Below, piece after piece: positions 47,234 through 59,883 of a stretch of DNA of 64,000 nucleotides. A model generated the notes under the pieces. The model was not told the DNA's origin and did not search any database. It saw only the letters and a program-made list of their open reading frames with translations. Source of the DNA: Watersipora subatra. Lineage: Eukaryota > Bryozoa > Gymnolaemata > Cheilostomatida > Watersiporidae. The stretch spans positions 56,437,526 to 56,501,525 of the forward strand of contig NC_088717.1 of the NCBI RefSeq assembly GCF_963576615.1. Direction: 5' to 3'. Each line of letters begins with the position of its first letter. Within the stretch, counting starts at the first letter, position 1. The position numbers and the translations under genes were made by a program.

Positions 47234-48359
47234 CAGGGTTGGAAAAAACTACGGTTTTTATGGTTTAAAAAAAACCAGAAAAACCAGGTTTTTTGGTTTA
47301 AACCGGTTTTTATGGTTTAAACCGGTTTTTATGGTTTTTACAATTTTACCATGGTTTTTGCAATTTTAAGTCGAATTAACATCACTTACTATAGCTGCAT
47401 GATTGAGTATTGAACATACATATGTGGAATCATCTGTTAAAGATGGTACTGTGGGAGTTGTTACGAGAAAAAAGAGTGAAAACATGAAAATTCCAGAATG
47501 AGTATAAATCAAACGTGTTCGATGTAATACAGAGCAGAAATCTTATCACATAAAGTGAATATTTTACATACAGCTCTATGTATAAGTAGGAACTTTAATC
47601 CCAGTGATTAGTCGTGTGGTAATGTAGAGCAGAGCATAATGCAGATGCATTGTGAGTGTTTGGAGCAGTGGCAGATGACTCAACTTCTATCACCTGAATA
47701 TTAGCATCACTGTCTAAATTGGTGTTTTCAGCTTGACATTTTGCTACGTGAGCTTTAAGCCTATCTGCGTGACCTCGCGTTACGACAGCACACCTATTAC
47801 GTTTTGCCTTAAAACCTTTGCCTTTCAAAACACAACAAACTTGATAAACTGAATTCTAACAATCCAACTACTTTGGCTTGTGCCCAATAAATGAAATATT
47901 AGTTTGCAAACTTAAAGCTTTTGCCCAAAAGGATTTTACTGTTTTAATTTTTAATTATAAGTAATCCTTTTTCACTGGCCAGACTTGAGAGAGTATTTAT
48001 TCATTATTAGAGACGATGATTGGATTAGTATATTTTACATAGTTTTTATATTTCATCAGTAAAGAGATCATCATATCACTTGATAAAACCAATTAAAAAT
48101 TAAATTCACTAATTCATTGTTGCGCTAGGATTTCATGTAGTTTCAACTTGAGCTCTGCCATCAATTTATTACTGTGTCCTAAATAAACTTCCACAGCTGA
48201 TAATTTCATATAATTGCATTTCTACCGCACATGAACCACTAGGAGCTTAAAATATTATGTTTTTCACACAAAAAATAATGAAAAAACCATAAAAACCGGT
48301 TTTTTTCGGGCTGGTTTAAACCGGGTTTAAACCACTCGGTTTAAACCATTTCAACCCTG
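47234..48359. mobile_element. hAT-type DNA transposon, non-autonomous, perfect 8-bp target duplication
   Basis: Ends CAGGGTTG and CAACCCTG are flanked by the identical 8-mer TGGTTGTG (47226-47233 and 48360-48367), as expected for hAT insertion. Both ends are packed with GGTTTAAACCGG and AAAACCGGTTTTTATGG motifs in opposite orientations. Length is 1126 bp. It keeps a piece of a transposase-like frame on the minus strand, listed separately, but cannot encode a full transposase. Confidence 0.88.
47595..47828 (-). pseudogene. Remnant of hAT transposase N-terminus (BED-finger-like)
   Basis: A 77-aa minus-strand frame inside the hAT element holds KAKRNRCAVVTRGHADRLKA then HVAKC, which resembles the second half of a BED zinc finger (RLKxHxxxC), the DNA-binding module at the N-terminus of many hAT transposases. 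The first cysteine pair is incomplete (only one Cys), and no catalytic RNase H-like domain or dimerisation region follows. It is best read as a decayed exon. Confidence 0.5.
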
Positions 48360-48436
48360 TGGTTGTGTGTACAAAAGTATGGCTAATCAATGAACTTATT
48401 CTATAGATAGTTATACTAGTGCGTTGTTGAAATCTC

Positions 48437-48855
48437 TACTTATAGGAGTACACAGCCGGAGTACAGAGTCGGGGTACAGAGTCGGGGTACACAGTCATAG
48501 TACACAGTCGGGGTACACAGTCGGGGTACACAGTCGGAGTACACAGTCGGGGTACACAGTCGGGGTACGCAGTTGGGGTACGCAGTCAGAGTACGCATTC
48601 GGGGTACACAGTCAGGGTACACAGTCGGGGTACACAGTCGGGGTACACAGTCGGGGTACACAGTCAGGGTACACAGTCGGAGTACACATCGGAGTACGCA
48701 GTCGGGGTACACAGTCGGAGTACACTGTCGGGGTACACAGTCGGGGTACACAGTCGAGGTACACAGTTGGTGTACACAGTCGGGGTACACAGTCGGAGTA
48801 CACAGTCGGGGTACACAGTCGGGGTACACAGTCGGGGTACACAGTCGGGGTGCAT
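48437..48855. repeat. Minisatellite, 13-bp unit, about 32 copies
   Basis: Unit GTCGGGGTACACA. The 13-residue periodic frames on both strands (VGVHSRGTQSGYT and its reverse) are repeat readings. Confidence 0.95.
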
Positions 48856-48869
48856 GCAAGGTATTTTTT

Positions 48870-49639
48870 ATAGTTGCATATTTTGTATAATTGTAAAATA
48901 AATTAGGAACCTTTTGCTCTGATTACTCTACATGAGAGTACGTGATAACCAAGTAGAGAAGGGTAGGCTGACAATGCATGAGCGCATGCATGGTGGTGCA
49001 CCATAAAACTGCTTAGCCTTTGATCTTCGTAAATATTTTTAGGATTTTTGGTTACAAATAATACACTAAAGGTAATGTAACTGGTTTCGTGATTTTTTTG
49101 ATCTTTAATAAGTATGTCATATTGTATAATTGTTTAAGTTGTATTATACTGAATGTCAAAGACTCTCAACCTTAATAACACACTCACTGGCTGCTCTTTA
49201 AAAGCTAGTTGAATATTCAAAGTTGTGACTCAAAAAAGGAAATAACTCCAACATAAGGAAGTATTTTACCCAAATGCATCGTTCCTTTATAATTGTGATA
49301 TTTTTAATAACATTGAAATCCTTCAATAGGAGTCGCCATTTCAAAAGTGTGAACGACTCCAACATTTGTACTCTAAAGGTTCAATGTAGTTAAACCATCT
49401 CTCTGACTAGCAAAAAGGTAGATGATGGATTTGAAGCGAACGCCACTTGAAATGATGCCTAAACTATATTTTGGAAATATTAATAAAAGACAATATCTTG
49501 TGGTTGTATACATTGTTCTTGGTGAGAACGCATTGACATGCCAAACAGCTACTAATGATAAGTTAAGTTAATGAAAAGACAAATTCTGATGCATGCAGGT
49601 GCATCAAACAATGTTGTGTGAACTGTCATTGGACACCTG
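48870..49639. other. 3' flank of the minus-strand ependymin-related gene
   Basis: Non-coding. It should contain the 3' untranslated region of the gene at 49640-54842. No clear polyadenylation signal or other feature was recognised. Confidence 0.4.
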
Positions 49640-52600
49640 CTACTTCATGCCGATGAGGAGCCCTCTCAGGAACTGAGAATGCATGCTGCTCTCTGTCACT
49701 GGCATGTTGGAGTCGCAGTAACCTGGCACTTCGAAAACGCCAGCATCTTTGATTCCTTCTGTCACATTAGCGACTTGTAGAGTAGACATCTGATCGACTA
49801 CAGTAAATAGTAAGAGAAAGAATAAGAATAACTAATAAACACTTGCATTAAAGAAACTTATCTTCTAAGAACTTCATGTTAGAAATAAATGTGATTAGAC
49901 AAGTTGTCAAGAGTGGTAAAATGGCTAATCGAGTAACCACGAAACCTGTAACTGACGCTTTTCAGAACAAAGGAAATCTAAAAATGTGCTAAGTTGACAT
50001 GTCAACTCTTTGAGACAAGAGGATGTAGAAGGTTGACTATGTGACAAAAAAATGTGAAAGTTTGGTGATGTGTGCATGGTTGGCAGCAAAGGTCATGTTG
50101 CCAGTAAAGCTGAACACTCTATATGCTTAAAAATAGGACAAGGAGGCAACAAGAGCACAACAGCAAGTCGATGTAGAAACTGGCATATATATATATGGTC
50201 ATCAGCCTAGTAGCTGTGTAGCAACTAGTCAAGTCTAGTTAATGCTGAGCTCTAATACTGCTCTATCTTTACAAAATTGCAACAATGGTATAAAAGAATA
50301 TAGCGTTTGTTTTTTGTTCATATATTCTGTATATAGTGGAATCATCAGAGTACATAAGATCTGTAAATTAGTTTTTTAAGAGCTCTCCTTTGCAAATTTT
50401 AATAACGATACTTTTGCTAACTAGTATGTGAGACTGGATGTTAATAGCCTCCATAGTCAATACAATCTACCAATGACATAAGTGCCACATTTAATCATAA
50501 GCCAATGGAGCGCTTACCTTGTGCAAAGCTACTTGTTTATTGGCTAACCATTAGTACGTCTAGATCAATTGTAAAAATTGTTTAAAACTATTTACACATA
50601 TTTGCTGTATGTCTAGATCAGGCACGCAAAAGAAGATTTCTTGTTGTATTAAAATGCTGTATCCTAACAAATATATACATGTACATGTATATATAAATCT
50701 CAGTGTCTGTTGACTGCTCCGTTATAGAGATAGTCTTATTAACAAGAAATCTGCAGTACTTTGCAGAGGACTTCATCTCAGAAGGTCCAGGTCCAGAGGT
50801 ATCGAACTTATCAATTAGACTTCGCATTCAACTAAGCACAGCTATCAAGAAAGGTGAAAATATTCATTACAGCGTGTAAAATACTCACAATGACGTTGCA
50901 TCACACATAATGATTACCAGCTTGCTCCACTAAGTGAATGCCTGGCATTGCATGGCTAATAAAACAGTTTATAAACAGTTTCAGATAATGTAGTGTAAAG
51001 GTAATGCAGTAGGTAATGTAATGGAATGTTTATAAGCTGTTTTTATTACCCATGCAAAGCAGGGCATTCAACTAGTAGTTCTTTAAAGCAGAGTATACTT
51101 AATATGTTCTATAGGCTAGTTGAATGTTAATAGTAACAATAAGTTGACACAGAAATACAAGTATGAATAATATTAAAATATGCTCACCTCCTTCAACTGA
51201 CTGCTGGGTATTTTGGATGCCAGGAATAAAGGGATCTCTGAACATGGTGATATAAGTGAGAGAAACTCCTAATGTCTTTATGCTGTACGTGTCAGTCATT
51301 TGGTTACCCAGAATCCAGGAACCGCGGTAAGCCAGACCAGCTGTTAGAATACCACATATCACAGTATACACAAAGCTAGACAGCATCAATTTCTATAGCT
51401 AGAGACGTTTTACTTTTACCTAGTCAGATTATATGTAGAATAGACTTATAAATGATAAATAACTGTGAGCTGCTCCATTGGTTAAATCAGGAAACAGGGT
51501 CTGTGAAGATGTTGATGCCTGCTATATCTTGAGGTGCGTTTACATCAGGACGACTTGTAGAAGTTGTGTCCACGCTGACAAAGTTGGTTTGGTGTAAAAC
51601 AAAAAACGGTTGTAAAAACGGCTTGTCCCATTCACAAACACAAGATCAGTCAAACGCTGTATACTATGAATGTTTACTTTTGACACCTGCTATTGATGGA
51701 TTACGATATGACATTGACCAATCATATCTTGCAGTGTTAATAACGTTGAAAATACAAGTTAAGAGAATGGATATCGATACTGGTTTTCATTGGCGAAAAA
51801 AGGTGAACATTTTGTATAGTCAGTGTTTGGTTTGGTGTAAAGTCTACGAAAACCTCTTCTGAATTGTAAACAGGCTAGAAGACATTCCGATTCTAACTCT
51901 CTCAGCGGAAACACAACTCCAACAAATTTTATTGATGTAACTGCAGCTTTACTTCTCAACACCTTCAATTCACCAGACCTACCTTTATATAAGCTAACTC
52001 ACCTAGACCTTAGCCTAGTACCAACCAGTCTGAAAGGGTGGAAAAATAAACTCAAAAATTGAAAGAAATTGCTTTTAATCAGAAGCGCTTCAAGTATGAA
52101 AGTGATTTCCTTAATTCTTCTGCTTGCTTTGTCTGAAAGAACCAACGCTAGTAAAAACTAAAATTTGCTAAATGACTACTCACGTATGTCCGTGCAGACA
52201 GGAGCTATGCTGGTTTTTGGCATCTTTATGCAGTTTAATTTTCCAGTATCCACAATGTATGTTGCATTCTACAAAAGTATTTCCAACTATAAAGTTTTGC
52301 AACTTTTAAAAGTAGGTTGTCTGACCTACTTTCCAACAGTGATTTCGGTGTAAGCACTATATCATTATTAAACTTTGGAGTTGAATCCAATAGGACCCTT
52401 CAGCACACAAGCTTTATATCTCTAGTAATAAATCGCACTTTGTCATTGTATGCGCGCGTGTGTGCGTGCATGCGCGTGCGTGTGTTTTAGTCTCCTTAAA
52501 TGCTATGCCTTTCTACATTCTTTGGCCAATCACACGCATATGTTCCGTGTCTTCTGTCAGGTTGACAAAAAAAACCTCGGTTTTAAAACTCTATGTGGTT

Positions 52601-54842
52601 ACTGAGAACCAGTCTCTTAAATAACTACATGATTAGAAACTCAATAATGCGCCTTCGCATTCCTTAAAAACCGTTGCCCTCAATGAACACGTTCAATTTT
52701 CATTTAAATTCTACACGCGTACTGCAGGCTATCTGAATGAAAATGAAAAAAATCTATGGCAATGTCAGGCTTAACACTCGGTTATGCTAATATTGCGATA
52801 AATACAAGGTGGCTACTATTTGCGCGTACATCGAGTAAGGTAGCTCCTTCTACACCATGTTATTCATACATACAAGATTTTCATCTGCGCGTGTGACGAA
52901 AACCCTTACCTCAGCTCTAAAGAAGCATAAACAATCGGATGCAATGATTACAAATGTAAACTGGTTTGAGCTCTAAACGTAGATTTTTTGGAATCACATT
53001 GAACCATTTTCAACTCCAAATGTGAAGTCAAGCTGTTGAGACGTTGGCTCAATTAGGCGCAGGCATGCCATAACTTGCTAGAACATTCTAGAAAGTCATT
53101 ACTTTAGAAATAACTGAAGGTTGCACCAGAAGTTAACTCATTTGAGAGTTTTAGCTATAACAAAATTGGATGTTGTCAGTTTTGATGTATTTTGAATTAC
53201 CACTTGTTACCATAGAGTGAAGATAGAAAAAATCATATGGATATCACAATTCAACAAAATACTAAAACATAAAAATAACAAATCTTTTTGGTTATATATT
53301 TGTATGGGTTGAGAGGTGTCGCTAAGCTGGCAGGTGAGCTCAGGTGAGCCCAAGTGAGCCTATAATATCATTATCAATGGTTGGTAAGCCTGAAGTCAAT
53401 GTTTATCAGCCAATTGCAGCCATTCTTATATCAGGTCAGCTGAGCTGCTGTTACCAAGGAGCAGGCAAACACCAAGCTGAGTTCAGGCAGCTGCATCGCT
53501 TTCTTTATCAGGCTGGATCATAATCAGTGCACATGAAATGCCGACTTGAAGCTCAATGCATGAGGACTGATAGTTTCTTATTTGCTATTCACATTAATGC
53601 TGTATATAAAACACCCTTATGTAGTAGTGTAATTGACGATAGTGCAGGTAAAACATTTGCAAAGAGCCTGAGATCCTTAATATGAGAAGGCAGTCACAAA
53701 AATAAATGACCTTTCAGAGACAACTCGAGGAGCTTATTTCAAACTTTTTATGAGCCTTTTTGAAGGTTGTCTTGTACAGGTATTTGTATCAAGACCTAGG
53801 TTATGGGAACAGAACATGGTACACCGCAGTATTTGGCTAGACTCCGCAATATTTGTAAGATATTTGTGATCGATTTCTCTTGTTAAACTCTGAACTAGGG
53901 GAGCTGCTGTAGTTCGGTGTCCGCTGTGCTGACATGATTACTAGGTCAGTGGTTGGTGCTCTGAATTATGATCAGTTAGTCGATGGGTAAAGTCACACAA
54001 GGACTATCAATAGTATTAAGAAGGGCATAAACTACATTTGCTGTTGTGCCGAATCTAATGAGTGAATAGCCTCTTATCCCAAAACTCACTACCATTTGTC
54101 GTAGTCACTCTTCATGGGAAGAAAAAAAACCAAAGAATATTTTTCTTTGGTTTTTGTTGTTCTTATGGAAAGCCAAAAGAAAAGCAAGAAAAAGCTTTTA
54201 AATAATATTATTCTATTATTAAGCTACTTTACATTTCATATGATGTTCACTCTAGAAAATGAGGTTACCAATTGTTTATGATCTGTGACACTCTTGGACA
54301 AAAGTATTTCAGAATTTAGGTAGACATTAGCATTTGTTGTTCAATTTTATAAAACTGTGTTTTGATAAAAGTTCTACAACCCCTATTGTCTAGCCGCTGT
54401 TGTGTGTTTTGGAAAGAGAAGAAAACTCCTTACAGGTTTTGATACATATACATGTACTCACCTGGTTCATTATGTATGTACTATATACATGTACTTACCT
54501 GGTTTATTATGTACGTACTATATACTTGTACTTACCTGGTTCATTATGTATTTACTATATACATGTACTTACCTGGTTCATTATGTACGTGAAGGTAGCA
54601 GTCAATACATTTTCTGTATAGACCTCTTGAAGCACTGCGGCAACACCTATCTTGTAATCATAGTGAAGGGAGCCAACAACGTCATTGAAATAGGTCTTGC
54701 CTTGGTGGTTCTGAGCAACTTCAGCGTGCATCACACTTTCCCATTGCATCGGCACACACTTCCTGTCACTCACTGCCCAAGACATGTAGTTAGCAGTCAA
54801 AAGAATTGATAGCAATGCTAAGAGAGGCTGTGACACTGCCAT
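49640..54842 (-). CDS. Ependymin-related secreted protein, four exons, complete
   Basis: Minus-strand exons in reading order: 54842-54573, 52268-52184, 51340-51188, 49797-49640; 666 bp, 221 aa. A hydrophobic signal peptide (SQPLLALLSILLTANYMSWA) precedes CVPMQWES, the conserved Cys/Trp start of ependymin-related proteins. Later landmarks are ATYIVDTGKLNCIKM, SWILGNQMTDTYSI, YITMFRDPF, and GVFEVPGYCDSNM near the end. Ependymins are secreted glycoproteins; related family members have a hydrophobic ligand pocket. Intron phases (0, 1, 1) and exon lengths 85 and 158 are identical to those of the plus-strand copy at 60966, so the two are duplicates. The exon 1 donor lies in a 37-bp tandem repeat. 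The ligand and tissue role cannot be told from sequence. Confidence 0.88.
50930..51080. repeat. Inverted pair of dispersed-repeat fragments
   Basis: GAATGCCTGGCATTGCATGG CTAATAAAACAG and, 100 bp later, the inverse CTGTTTTTATTACCCATGCA AAGCAGGGCATTC. Both match the head of the CGGCGTTGC family. Intronic, between exons 3 and 4 of the minus-strand ependymin-related gene. Confidence 0.5.
52450..52486. repeat. Alternating purine-pyrimidine GCGTGTG tract
   Basis: A run of G/C, T/G alternation (TGCGCGCGTGTGTGCGTGCA and onward) with Z-DNA-forming potential, in intron 1 of the minus-strand ependymin-related gene. Confidence 0.8.
54121..54160. repeat. Short inverted repeat (hairpin)
   Basis: AAAAAACCAAAGAATA is followed directly by its near-complement TTTTTCTTTGGTTTTT. 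A perfect stem of about 14 bp with almost no loop; intronic. Confidence 0.6.
54450..54590 (-). repeat. 37-bp tandem repeat copying the exon 1 end and donor of the ependymin-related gene
   Basis: On the minus strand the unit reads CATAATGAACCAG|GTAAGTACATG plus intron, four copies. The first donor (at 54572) ends exon 1. Reading on to a later copy adds five residues (VSTCI) and meets a stop, so only the first donor is productive. Confidence 0.9.
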
Positions 54843-55505
54843 GATGGTTTCCAGTAGACAAATGAAAGAAGTTAGCTATAACTGCGTGTAGTTTGTTCAC
54901 CGCCAATGAGGCAACAAGCCCCAGTGCTCACTTAGCAGCATACCAGTGAGGACCGCATGCAGTGATGTTCGTTTTAAAAAAGGGCATGCAGGCTATCTTT
55001 AAAAAAGATGGTAATTTAGCTACTATCTATGACTCAGCCTGACTACTATCTATGACCTGCTCAAACTACTACCTTTGATCATAGCAAAATAAACATGTGT
55101 GCAAACCTCCCATGCCTGTTCAAGTGAGCAAACAGTCTTCCCAGTTTTCACACAATAGAGATTATATCTAGAATGTTGTGTAATTGATAAACATAACTGA
55201 AATATGCGATATTCCCAGTTTTTATTAAAATGAAGTATGTTCTAATCTCACATTATTAAAGTTATAAAATTAGAATAGCCAAACTTATCTCCTGATACTG
55301 ACTGATTGAAACCATTTTTAAGTTAATTGTTGAGTCAGCAGCTCTAATTTTCTGAAGCGCGATCTTCATTTAGCGCTCAATGATAACAAAATAAGCTCTG
55401 CAAGCTTTGTCTCTATCTCCATGCATACCACAGATAACAAACACACAAAGCTCTAAGTACACAATGTTTCAGCACTTTGAGCATTAAAATAAAATTGACC
55501 TTCAA
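54843..55505. other. Intergenic DNA, promoter side of the minus-strand ependymin-related gene
   Basis: No gene or clear repeat was recognised. It is part of the 6.1-kb interval between the two divergently transcribed ependymin-related genes. Confidence 0.4.
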
Positions 55506-55510
55506 AAGAA

Positions 55511-56118
55511 CTTGATGTACACAAATGTATCATAATATTGATGTACACAAATGTATCATAACATTGATGTACACAAATGTATCATAACATTGATGTACAC
55601 AAATGTATCATAACATTGATGTACACAAATGTATCATAATATTGATGTACACAAATGTATCATAACATTGATGTACACAAATGTATCATAACATTGATGT
55701 ACACAAATGTATCATAACATTGATGTACACAAATGTATCATAACATTGATGTACACAAATGTATCATAACATCGATGTACACAAATGTATCATAACATCG
55801 ATGTACACAAATGTATCATAACATCGATGTACACAAATGTATCATAACATCGATGTACACAAATGTATCATAACATCGATGTACACAAATGTATCATAAC
55901 ATCGATGTACACAAATGTATCATAACATCGATGTACACAAATGTATCATAACATTGATGTACACAAATGTATCATAACATTGATGTACAAAACTGTATCA
56001 TAACATTTATGTACACAAATGTATCATAACATTGATGTACAAAACTGTATCATAACATTTATGTACACAAATGTGCCAGAGCTTTAATATACACAAATGT
56101 ACCATAGCCTTGATGTAC
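55511..56118. repeat. Minisatellite, 26-bp unit, about 23 copies
   Basis: Unit AACATTGATGTACACAAATGTATCAT, very uniform, with a run of AACATCG variants in the middle. A diverged array of the same unit lies at 57243-57500. Confidence 0.95.
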
Positions 56119-57242
56119 CCTAGAAATTCCCCTGTCATACAGCCCATCACCAAAGTGATATTGGAAAAAAGAAAGGGTACTGCTGGTTGAGAAATGCAAT
56201 ATTAGCAGTCAAATGGCACAGCAGTGCAATAGGATAACTGCAATGGTAGCTGCAATGGTAGCTGTAATGTACTGGGTGTTATTATGTACAACAACCAGCA
56301 AGGATGAAAGGAAAAGATTATATGTTTATATCTCTCCCTGCAATAGGAGAAATGCAATATTAGAAGTAAAATGGCAAGCTGCTGTGTAATATACACAGTT
56401 TGAAAGTTGGTTGTGTTGAATGTAGAATGGTTTTGATAGCAATCTGTAACAGAAAGCGAGCATCAGCATTCACACGCTTGAAGGTTTTTTGCAAACTGGA
56501 GCAAAATAAACAAATGTTCTCGTCATAAAGAGGCATTGTATTTTAGCCCTAGCTTGTAGATAAGATGTTAAGAATTTAATGAAACCTAATTGGACAAAAA
56601 AACCTAGACTGATAAACTGTGTACCAAAATTTTGTACCTGTAAATCGGTCTACGCCTCAAACGGTCTACCTTTATTACAGAAACCTTCGGACAAATAAAT
56701 TCGAATGATTAATCTTATAATTAAATCTTATAATAATTTTATAAAATCGAATAATTATTCTTATAATTAAATATTTTTGCAAGATATTAAAAACGGCAAG
56801 ATATTAGAGACCTTCGGCAATTGGACAATGCTATAGAGTGGTGAAATGTGCAGGCTTTTCTCGTGAAATGCGCACGACTTAATGGTTCTACTCTCTGTCG
56901 CACAGCTTTATCGACGTTTTGTTGGCCGGTCTTAATTTTGAATAGAATAGGCTTATCAGGTTTTAATGGCAATTTTAGGCCAAATTAATCTGTCTAGTTA
57001 TGTATTATCTGATCAGATAGGTAAGGTTTAGGATATTGTCTACAAATTTCAGACTTGGTAATATATTTAAATAGGTTTATATGTGTTTTGTATCGTTATT
57101 ATACTTAAACGACTCCATTGAAAAATGGTAAAACTTGTTGATGAGATTTCAGTACAAGGGTTTGTGACGGTGTTGATGAATAATTTTCGTGAGTTGTGTG
57201 CACATATGCATTTATCATAGAGCTTCCAAACAATCGCCTCGC
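56119..57242. other. Intergenic DNA between two related 26-bp arrays
   Basis: No gene was recognised. A segment around 56190-56380 contains GGAGAAATGCAATATTAG... twice. The rest looks unique. Confidence 0.4.
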
Positions 57243-57500
57243 TCATGTTTGTACAAATGTACAATAGCCTTGATGTACGCAAATGTACCATAGCCTTGAT
57301 GTAAAAAAATGTACCATAACATTAATGTACACAAATGTGCCAGAGCTTTAATATACACAAATGTACAATAGCCTTGATGTACACAAATGTGCAATAGCCT
57401 TGATGTACAAAAATGTATCATAAAATTGATGTACACAATTGTATCATGACATTGCTGTACACAAATGTACAATAGTCTTGATATACACAATTGTACATTG
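57243..57500. repeat. Diverged minisatellite of the same 26-bp unit, about 10 copies
   Basis: Units such as ATAGCCTTGATGTACACAAATGTACA share the GATGTACACAAATGTA core with the array at 55511 but are much more variable, so this array looks older. Confidence 0.88.
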
Positions 57501-57517
57501 TAGCCATTGAGCTATTA

Positions 57518-57640
57518 TGCTTTTTCAGCTTTACGTAGCTTTATGTATAGCTTTATGTATATCTTTACGTATAGCTTTATGTATAGCTTTATGTATAGCT
57601 TTATGTATAGCTTTATGTATAGCTTTATGTATAGCTTTGA
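57518..57640. repeat. Tandem repeat, 12-bp unit GTATAGCTTTAT
   Basis: About ten copies with few changes. The lysine/tyrosine-rich minus-strand frame here is a repeat reading. Confidence 0.9.
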
Positions 57641-57644
57641 CCGT

Positions 57645-58280
57645 ATATATTGAATGCTTAATTTATAAGCAATCAGTCTATTTCCTGTAACTATGTAGTG
57701 TAGGCACTCATCAAACTGTCTATTCATTAAAACTTTATCTTATCAATCAACATATTATATCCGTGATGTACACAAATCATTATGTACCATGCTACAATGG
57801 TCCCATGTACCAAATATTTCTGCGTTCACTGGGCAACTTTGAGGTTTATAGAAATCTATTAGAATAGCTTTCAATAGTGTAAGTACAGTATTGTATTATG
57901 TAGTACTATCGGTGGTTTACACAGAACAGTATCCATGCTCTCTATTACAATCAAAAATGCAGTTTACTAACATTCTAAGCAGCTGTGAGTACAATATAAA
58001 AGTACTGAAAAAATAAATATTAAACTAAATTTCCCGCCATTGTTAACAGCAAAATATTTTAAACCCAAATATAGCTACAGAATTGAAAAAAACTTTATAA
58101 GTCACAGCAGTTCAATGATACATTTGCATGAGTTGCAAACGCAGCAAAAATATGTGAATAAGTTCCCATCTAATAGAATCACTCTCTGAGTCTTGGTAGC
58201 TTAATGTCTTTGCTATGAGTAAAATGAGTCGTCTTTGAAATATGCTAATAATAGAGATACAGCAGAATGATAGTAGTAGG
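57645..58280. other. Intergenic, nothing recognised
   Basis: AT-rich unique sequence without coding character. Confidence 0.4.
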
Positions 58281-58284
58281 TATG

Positions 58285-58930
58285 TACTAACAGAAGAAAG
58301 ACAAAAGACTGATGGTAGTAGGTATATGTACTAATAGAAGAGCAACAGGAGACTGTTGGTAGTAGGTATGTACTAACAGAAGAAAGACAGGAGATTGATA
58401 GTAGTAGGTATGTACTAACAGAAGAAAGACAGGATGCTAATGGTAGTAGGTATGTACTAACAAAAGAGAGACAGGATACTGATGATAGTAGGTATGTACT
58501 AATAGAAGAAAGACAGGAGACTGATGGTAGTAGGTATGTACTAACAGTAGAGAGACAGGATACTGATAGTAGTAGGTATATACTAACAGAAGAGAGACAG
58601 GAGACTGATGGTAGCAGGTATGTACTAACAGAAGGGAGACAAGATGCTGATGGTAGTAGGTATGTACTAATAGAAGAAAGACAGGATACTGATAGTAGTA
58701 GGTATGTACTAACAGAAGAGAGACAGGATACTGATGGTAGTAGGTATGTATTAACAGAAGAGAGACAGGAGACTGATAGCAGTAGGCATGTACAACAGAA
58801 GAGAGATAGGAGACTGATGGTAGTAGGTTTGTACTAACAGAAGAGAGACAAGAGACTGATGGTAGTAGGTAAGTACTAACAGAAGAGAGGCAGGAGACTG
58901 ATGGTAGTAGGTATGTAGTACTATGTACTA
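58285..58930. repeat. Minisatellite, 42-bp unit, about 15 copies
   Basis: Unit GATGGTAGTAGGTATGTACT plus AACAGAAGAGAGACAGGAGACT. The 214-aa leucine/tyrosine-rich minus-strand frame is a reading of this array, since 42 is a multiple of three and one frame lacks stops. Confidence 0.93.
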
Positions 58931-59880
58931 ACCAATAGACGAGACGTGTGAAAGATTGTAGTTGGTTTGTACTTGCAGAAAAATGAAGACAAACCAAGTT
59001 GGCATTGTTTCTAATGAGTATTATATAATTACTGTACAATAAACAGCTTTTGCTAAAATGTGTAAGAATGAACATTAGCAACTTAATTTCATCAAAAACT
59101 TTACATACTTATTCCATTTAGCAAGACCCTTAGTTAATTGAAATATTGAACTTCTTTTAGACAAGTCATTAGAGAAGTAATTTTATTGACAATAAAGTTA
59201 GGTTGCCTCAAAGGCAGTGACTAAGCCATTTAAGAAGCCATCTTGAATTGTGCACTGCTAAACCTGCACAGAAAAACTTTGCTGACCCGTTCTACAGGCA
59301 TCAGCTTTATGATTGTTTACAAAACTAGCTGCATTCTTATATGGAGAAGACAATTCTAGTAGTGTTGCACTGTACCTAGTATGATTTATATAAAATCAAG
59401 TGTCTGCGTTTTGTTGCTCGTATGTCCAGTTAATAGCATTTGGCTGAAATACGTCAACTGCGAAAATACTGTTTGTTATTTCTAGTACGCTTGCAGTTCC
59501 ATGCCCTGAGAGAAATCATATTTTGTAATGATTATATGCGCAACTTTTCCACAATTTGGCAAAGAGGCCTGGGCAATAAAAAAGGTTATTGCACAAAAAA
59601 TTTATTTTTAATCAAAATATAGAACATTCACCATTCTAGTTTTTAAATGAATCTGTTTTTTTATTTCTGCGTACTGTGTTTATTTTTGTGTTATTCACGC
59701 TGCACCAGCTGTTGTACTTACGACAACTCTATACTGACTGCAATGGTCTCATTTTAAGCATTTTCCTTAATGTATGGGCATATATACTTTTTTGGTATGG
59801 TCTCAGGCATAACGCTAGCTAAAGGGTTAAGCATAAAGTCAGGAAAGATCGGAAACTATGATAAGTTTGCTAATCTTTAT
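58931..59880. other. Intergenic, with a dispersed-repeat fragment
   Basis: Mostly unique sequence. 59545-59660 (GGCCTGGGCAATAAAAAAGG ... TTTATTTTTAATCAAAATAT) matches the fragment at 6398-6500. No gene was recognised. Confidence 0.4.
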
Positions 59881-59883
59881 TGT

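Noticed and set aside
48424..48890. Periodic 13-residue frames on both strands
   Set aside because: Produced by the 13-bp repeat; no start context, splice signals or homology.
58437..59081. 214-aa minus-strand frame
   Set aside because: Reading of the 42-bp minisatellite, whose length is a multiple of three.
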